Shown in pieces: positions 24,179-26,679 of a stretch of 26,679 nt of DNA. The DNA lies in NCBI GenBank assembly GCA_964637655.1, contig CAZWUZ010000018.1, forward strand, positions 1 to 26,679. The letters are read 5' to 3'. The notes below the pieces were generated by a model. That model did no database searches. It saw nothing but the letters and a program-made list of their open reading frames with translations, and was not told the DNA's origin. Source of the DNA: CAZWUZ01 sp964637655 [NCBI: uncultured bacterium]. GTDB lineage: Bacteria; DAOPZR01. Position 1 is the stretch's first letter. Every line of letters begins with the position of its first letter. Made by a program: the position numbers and the translations under genes.

Positions 24179-25066
24179 ATGGCGTCCACAACAAATGAGC
24201 CAACACCCGCCAGGCCCGTCAAGAGCACGTCGCTTGAACACGTGCTCAGTCAAAACGAGAACATCAAAGCCACCGTTGAGCAGGCCGCCGGTGAACTGAA
24301 CTCGGTAAACGAAACGCTCAAGCAGGACGACAACAGCCGTGTTCCTGTGCGGACCGTCAAAGCAGCCATCGCGCAGAACGAAGAGGTCGAGCACAAAGTT
24401 GCCAAAGTCGCAGACGATCTGCATCAGGTAAACAAACAACTTGTCGAGGAAGTGGCGGAACGGGTAGTCGTCGAATCCGCTCTCGCCGACACGCAGATCG
24501 AATTGGCCGGGGTGCGCGACGATTTGGCGAAAACGCAGGCCAAAGAACAAACAGCAAGCAACCTGGCGCTGCAGGACCCGCTTACCGGCATGCCGAACCG
24601 TGCGGCATTTGCCCTGGCGCTCGACCACGGGCTCATCCAGGCAAAACGGCACCGTTGGGGGCTCGCCGTGCTGTTTATTGACCTCGACAAATTCAAGGAC
24701 ATCAACGACTCGTATGGCCATGAGGTGGGCGACCAGGTGCTGATTATGGTGGCAAAACGCCTGCACGCCACCCTCCGCGAAGAAGATATGGCCAGTCGCT
24801 GGGGCGGCGATGAGTTTGTTTGTCTGCTGTTGGAAACCAACCAGGAAGCCGACGTGGTCCACCTGGCCGGGGAACTGGTCAGCCGGATTGCCGATGACTG
24901 CGAGTTGAAGGGGACGGTGCTTTCGGTGAATGCCAGTATTGGTATTGCCATCTATCCGGCACATGGTGAAACGGCTGACCTCCTGCTCCAGCATGCCGAT
25001 GCGGCAATGTATAAAGCCAAGGGCACAAAGCAGCGGGTGGCACTGTTCCGTGAGCGTGATCCGTGA
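24179..25066 (+). CDS. Soluble GGDEF diguanylate cyclase with N-terminal coiled coil
   Basis: A 295-aa protein from ATG 24179, preceded by GGCAGGAGA. Residues ~15-135 are charged and Ala/Glu/Val-rich with heptad character (LEHVLSQNENIKATVEQAAG; VADDLHQVNKQLVEEVAER), most likely a long coiled coil. No membrane segment or known sensor domain is present. Residues ~135-290 are a GGDEF domain (LQDPLTGMPNRAAFALAL, VLFIDLDKFKDINDSYGHEVGD) with an intact active site RWGGDEF (GGDEF at 209-213). The product-inhibition site RxxD (200-203) is five residues before it. It should make cyclic di-GMP and be feedback-inhibited. The signal may come through coiled-coil dimerisation. No EAL or PilZ gene is in the window. 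Confidence 0.93.
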   Translation: MASTTNEPTPARPVKSTSLEHVLSQNENIKATVEQAAGELNSVNETLKQDDNSRVPVRTVKAAIAQNEEVEHKVAKVADDLHQVNKQLVEEVAERVVVESALADTQIELAGVRDDLAKTQAKEQTASNLALQDPLTGMPNRAAFALALDHGLIQAKRHRWGLAVLFIDLDKFKDINDSYGHEVGDQVLIMVAKRLHATLREEDMASRWGGDEFVCLLLETNQEADVVHLAGELVSRIADDCELKGTVLSVNASIGIAIYPAHGETADLLLQHADAAMYKAKGTKQRVALFRERDP

Positions 25067-25133
25067 TGTTCCGGTTGGTGATTGCCGGCGGGGTACACCC
25101 CTGTGACCGCGCGCGGTCGCGGCGGAGGAATAC

Positions 25134-26498
25134 ATGCAACACTATGACCTGATAGTGCTGGGCGCGGGCGTGGCCAGTTCCGTTGCGCTCGCCGCTGCGG
25201 GCAGGGGGCTGCGCACCGCACTCATCGATCCCGGGCCGGCGGGCGGGACCTGCCTCAATCGCGGCTGCATTCCGACCAAGGTCATGCTGCACAGCGGCGA
25301 AGTCGCGCGCACGGCGCGGGACGGTGCGCGGTTCGGCATCAACAGCCGGGTGGAGAGCGTCGATTTCGGCGTTATCCGCGAGCACGTCAACAGCATTGTC
25401 TCCTTCTGGCGCGACCGCCTGGAAAAGCTCCTGGCCACCACCGCCAACCTCGATTTTTACCGCGCACCGGCGCATTTCGCCGGCGACCGGATTGTCGAGT
25501 GCGGCGGCCAGCGCCTGGTCGGCGACCGGCTGGTCATCGCGGTCGGGGCGCGCGCGCTGCGACCGCCGATTCCCGGGCTCGACGGCATCAACTACTACAC
25601 CAATGAGAACGTGCTGACCATGCCGTCCGTTCCCGCCTCGCTGGCCGTCATTGGCGGCGGCTACATCGGCATGGAATTCGCCTGCTTTTTCGCCGCACTG
25701 GGCAGCGCGGTAACCGTCATCGAGCCGCAACCCCAACTCCTCTCCGGCATCGAGCCGTCGCTGCGCAAGCATTTCAACCACAGCGTGGCGACCCAGATGC
25801 GCGTGCTCACCGCCACCTCGGTGGCGGGAGTCGCGGCGGCGGGCGAAGCGAAGGAACTGCGCTGCCGTCAGGCCGATGGCAGTGAACTGACGGTGGCGGC
25901 CGCGGAGATTTTCCTCGCGGCGGGTCGTCAGGTCAATACCGACACGCTCGCTTGCGCCGCGGGCGGGATTGCGCTCGACGCGCGCGGCTACATTGTGGTT
26001 GACGAGTTCCTGCAGACGAAACAGGAAAATGTCTGGGCCATGGGTGATTGCGCGGGCACGCCCGCCTTCCGCCATATCGGCGAACACCAGGCGGAACTGC
26101 TGGCGGACAATCTGTTCAATAATCGCCGCCACGCGGCGGATTACTCACTGGTCCCCTACGCCGCCTTCACCTATCCCGAAATCGCCTCGGTCGGCATGTC
26201 GCACGAACAGGCCGTCGCCAAAGGGTATGACGTGGTTGCGCGCCAGCTCAATTACACAGGCAACGCCCGCGGCCGGGCCATGGGCGTGCCCGGCTTCTGC
26301 GCCGCGGTGATCGACAAAAAGTCGCAGCAGCTGCTCGGGTTCCACATTATCGGGCCGCACGCCTCCATCCTCATCCACGAGGTGCTGCCGGTGATGACCC
26401 GCAAACTGCCGGTCAGCGCCATCACCGACGCCATCCACATCCATCCCGCACTGTCGGAACTGGTGCAGTGGACCTTCACCCTCGGCCGCGAACTATGA
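25134..26498 (+). CDS. Lpd-like FAD/NAD(P) pyridine nucleotide-disulfide oxidoreductase
   Basis: A 454-aa class-I flavoprotein disulfide reductase. ATG 25134 is preceded by GGAGGAATAC. The FAD dinucleotide motif is VLGAGVASSVALA (residues 8-20; Ser replaces the third Gly/Ala of GxGxxG). The redox-active pair is Cys40/Cys45 in TCLNRGCIPTK. The NAD(P) motif is VIGGGYIGMEFA near residue 170. The second FAD motif is VWAMGDCAG near residue 305. The C-terminal dimer domain ends with HIHPALSEL (His437, Glu442), the acid-base dyad. This layout fits dihydrolipoamide dehydrogenase or a close relative such as a mercuric-reductase-like enzyme. No E1/E2 or glycine-cleavage gene is adjacent, so the substrate is open. 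Confidence 0.88.
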   Translation: MQHYDLIVLGAGVASSVALAAAGRGLRTALIDPGPAGGTCLNRGCIPTKVMLHSGEVARTARDGARFGINSRVESVDFGVIREHVNSIVSFWRDRLEKLLATTANLDFYRAPAHFAGDRIVECGGQRLVGDRLVIAVGARALRPPIPGLDGINYYTNENVLTMPSVPASLAVIGGGYIGMEFACFFAALGSAVTVIEPQPQLLSGIEPSLRKHFNHSVATQMRVLTATSVAGVAAAGEAKELRCRQADGSELTVAAAEIFLAAGRQVNTDTLACAAGGIALDARGYIVVDEFLQTKQENVWAMGDCAGTPAFRHIGEHQAELLADNLFNNRRHAADYSLVPYAAFTYPEIASVGMSHEQAVAKGYDVVARQLNYTGNARGRAMGVPGFCAAVIDKKSQQLLGFHIIGPHASILIHEVLPVMTRKLPVSAITDAIHIHPALSELVQWTFTLGREL

Positions 26499-26679
26499 AC
26501 GCCTGACCGCAGCTGAGGCGATGGGATGTCTGCCGGGCAACTATGTGGCAGAACATCATGGCAATAGTATTGTAACCCAGGCGTCGAAAGCCCGCGCACT
26601 TACCGCATAGCCGCATTGTCGACCGCACGCACGCGGGCCGTTTTGACCATGCCACTGCCTTCACCACCGGGCACTGCCT
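26499..26679. other. Terminal non-coding stretch
   Basis: There is no supportable gene between the Lpd-like stop and the window edge. Short open frames on both strands lack ribosome-binding sites and family signatures. No clear terminator hairpin is seen. Confidence 0.5.

Noticed and set aside
23297-25135. A 612-codon minus-strand open frame
   Set aside because: It runs antisense to the M48 peptidase and GGDEF genes, both of which have intact catalytic motifs and ribosome-binding sites.

Overview
The window comes from a GC-rich, Gram-negative-type bacterium. Exported proteins with signal peptides, a PorV/PorQ-type outer-membrane barrel, an OmpA-domain protein and a lipoprotein all point to an outer membrane. 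A two-subunit 2-oxoacid:ferredoxin oxidoreductase suggests anaerobic or ferredoxin-based metabolism. Long lamin-tail/Ig/DUF11 surface proteins beside a PorV-like barrel and a FlgD-type C-terminal domain recall FCB-group and uncultured candidate-phylum genomes. I cannot name the phylum from the sequence alone.

Layout. Positions 1-12844 (minus strand) hold two surface-protein transcription units. The first, read from 12844 down to 3892, encodes a giant four-lamin-tail-domain protein followed by an overlapping FN3/F5-8C protein. The second, read from 3586 off the left edge, encodes a DUF11-like protein, a protein with a FlgD/T9SS-like C-terminal domain, and a PorV/PorQ-family barrel. Positions 12994-18481 (minus strand) hold short units: a receiver protein that lacks its phosphoacceptor Asp, a CsbD-YtxH stress pair with a terminator, an OmpA-TPR protein, a second response regulator, two small overlapping ORFs, a YggT-like membrane protein, and a VIT1-family transporter at the end of the transaldolase operon. 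Positions 18465-22747 hold transaldolase, an orphan P-type-ATPase N-domain and korA-korB. Positions 23303-26498 (plus strand) hold an M48 metallopeptidase lipoprotein, a soluble diguanylate cyclase and an Lpd-like flavoprotein disulfide reductase.

Main unexpected signal. Ten of the eleven transcription units I can define are preceded by the same roughly 64-bp promoter module with nearly fixed geometry: GCGGAT, 25 nt containing AAAGTCA and GCGGAAA, then CCAATGG, a 20-nt spacer (19 in two cases) that often carries a CCCG/CGGG dyad, and a TATACT or TACAAT -10 hexamer. It always points at the downstream gene, including the one plus-strand unit. It ties surface proteins, CsbD/YtxH-type stress proteins, signalling proteins and central carbon enzymes into one apparent regulon.

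Two intergenic regions (15.18-15.97 kb and 22.87-23.02 kb) are filled with non-coding repeats: a 224-bp terminal-inverted-repeat element present twice, a 145-bp element with 11-bp inverted ends, and REP-like hairpins.
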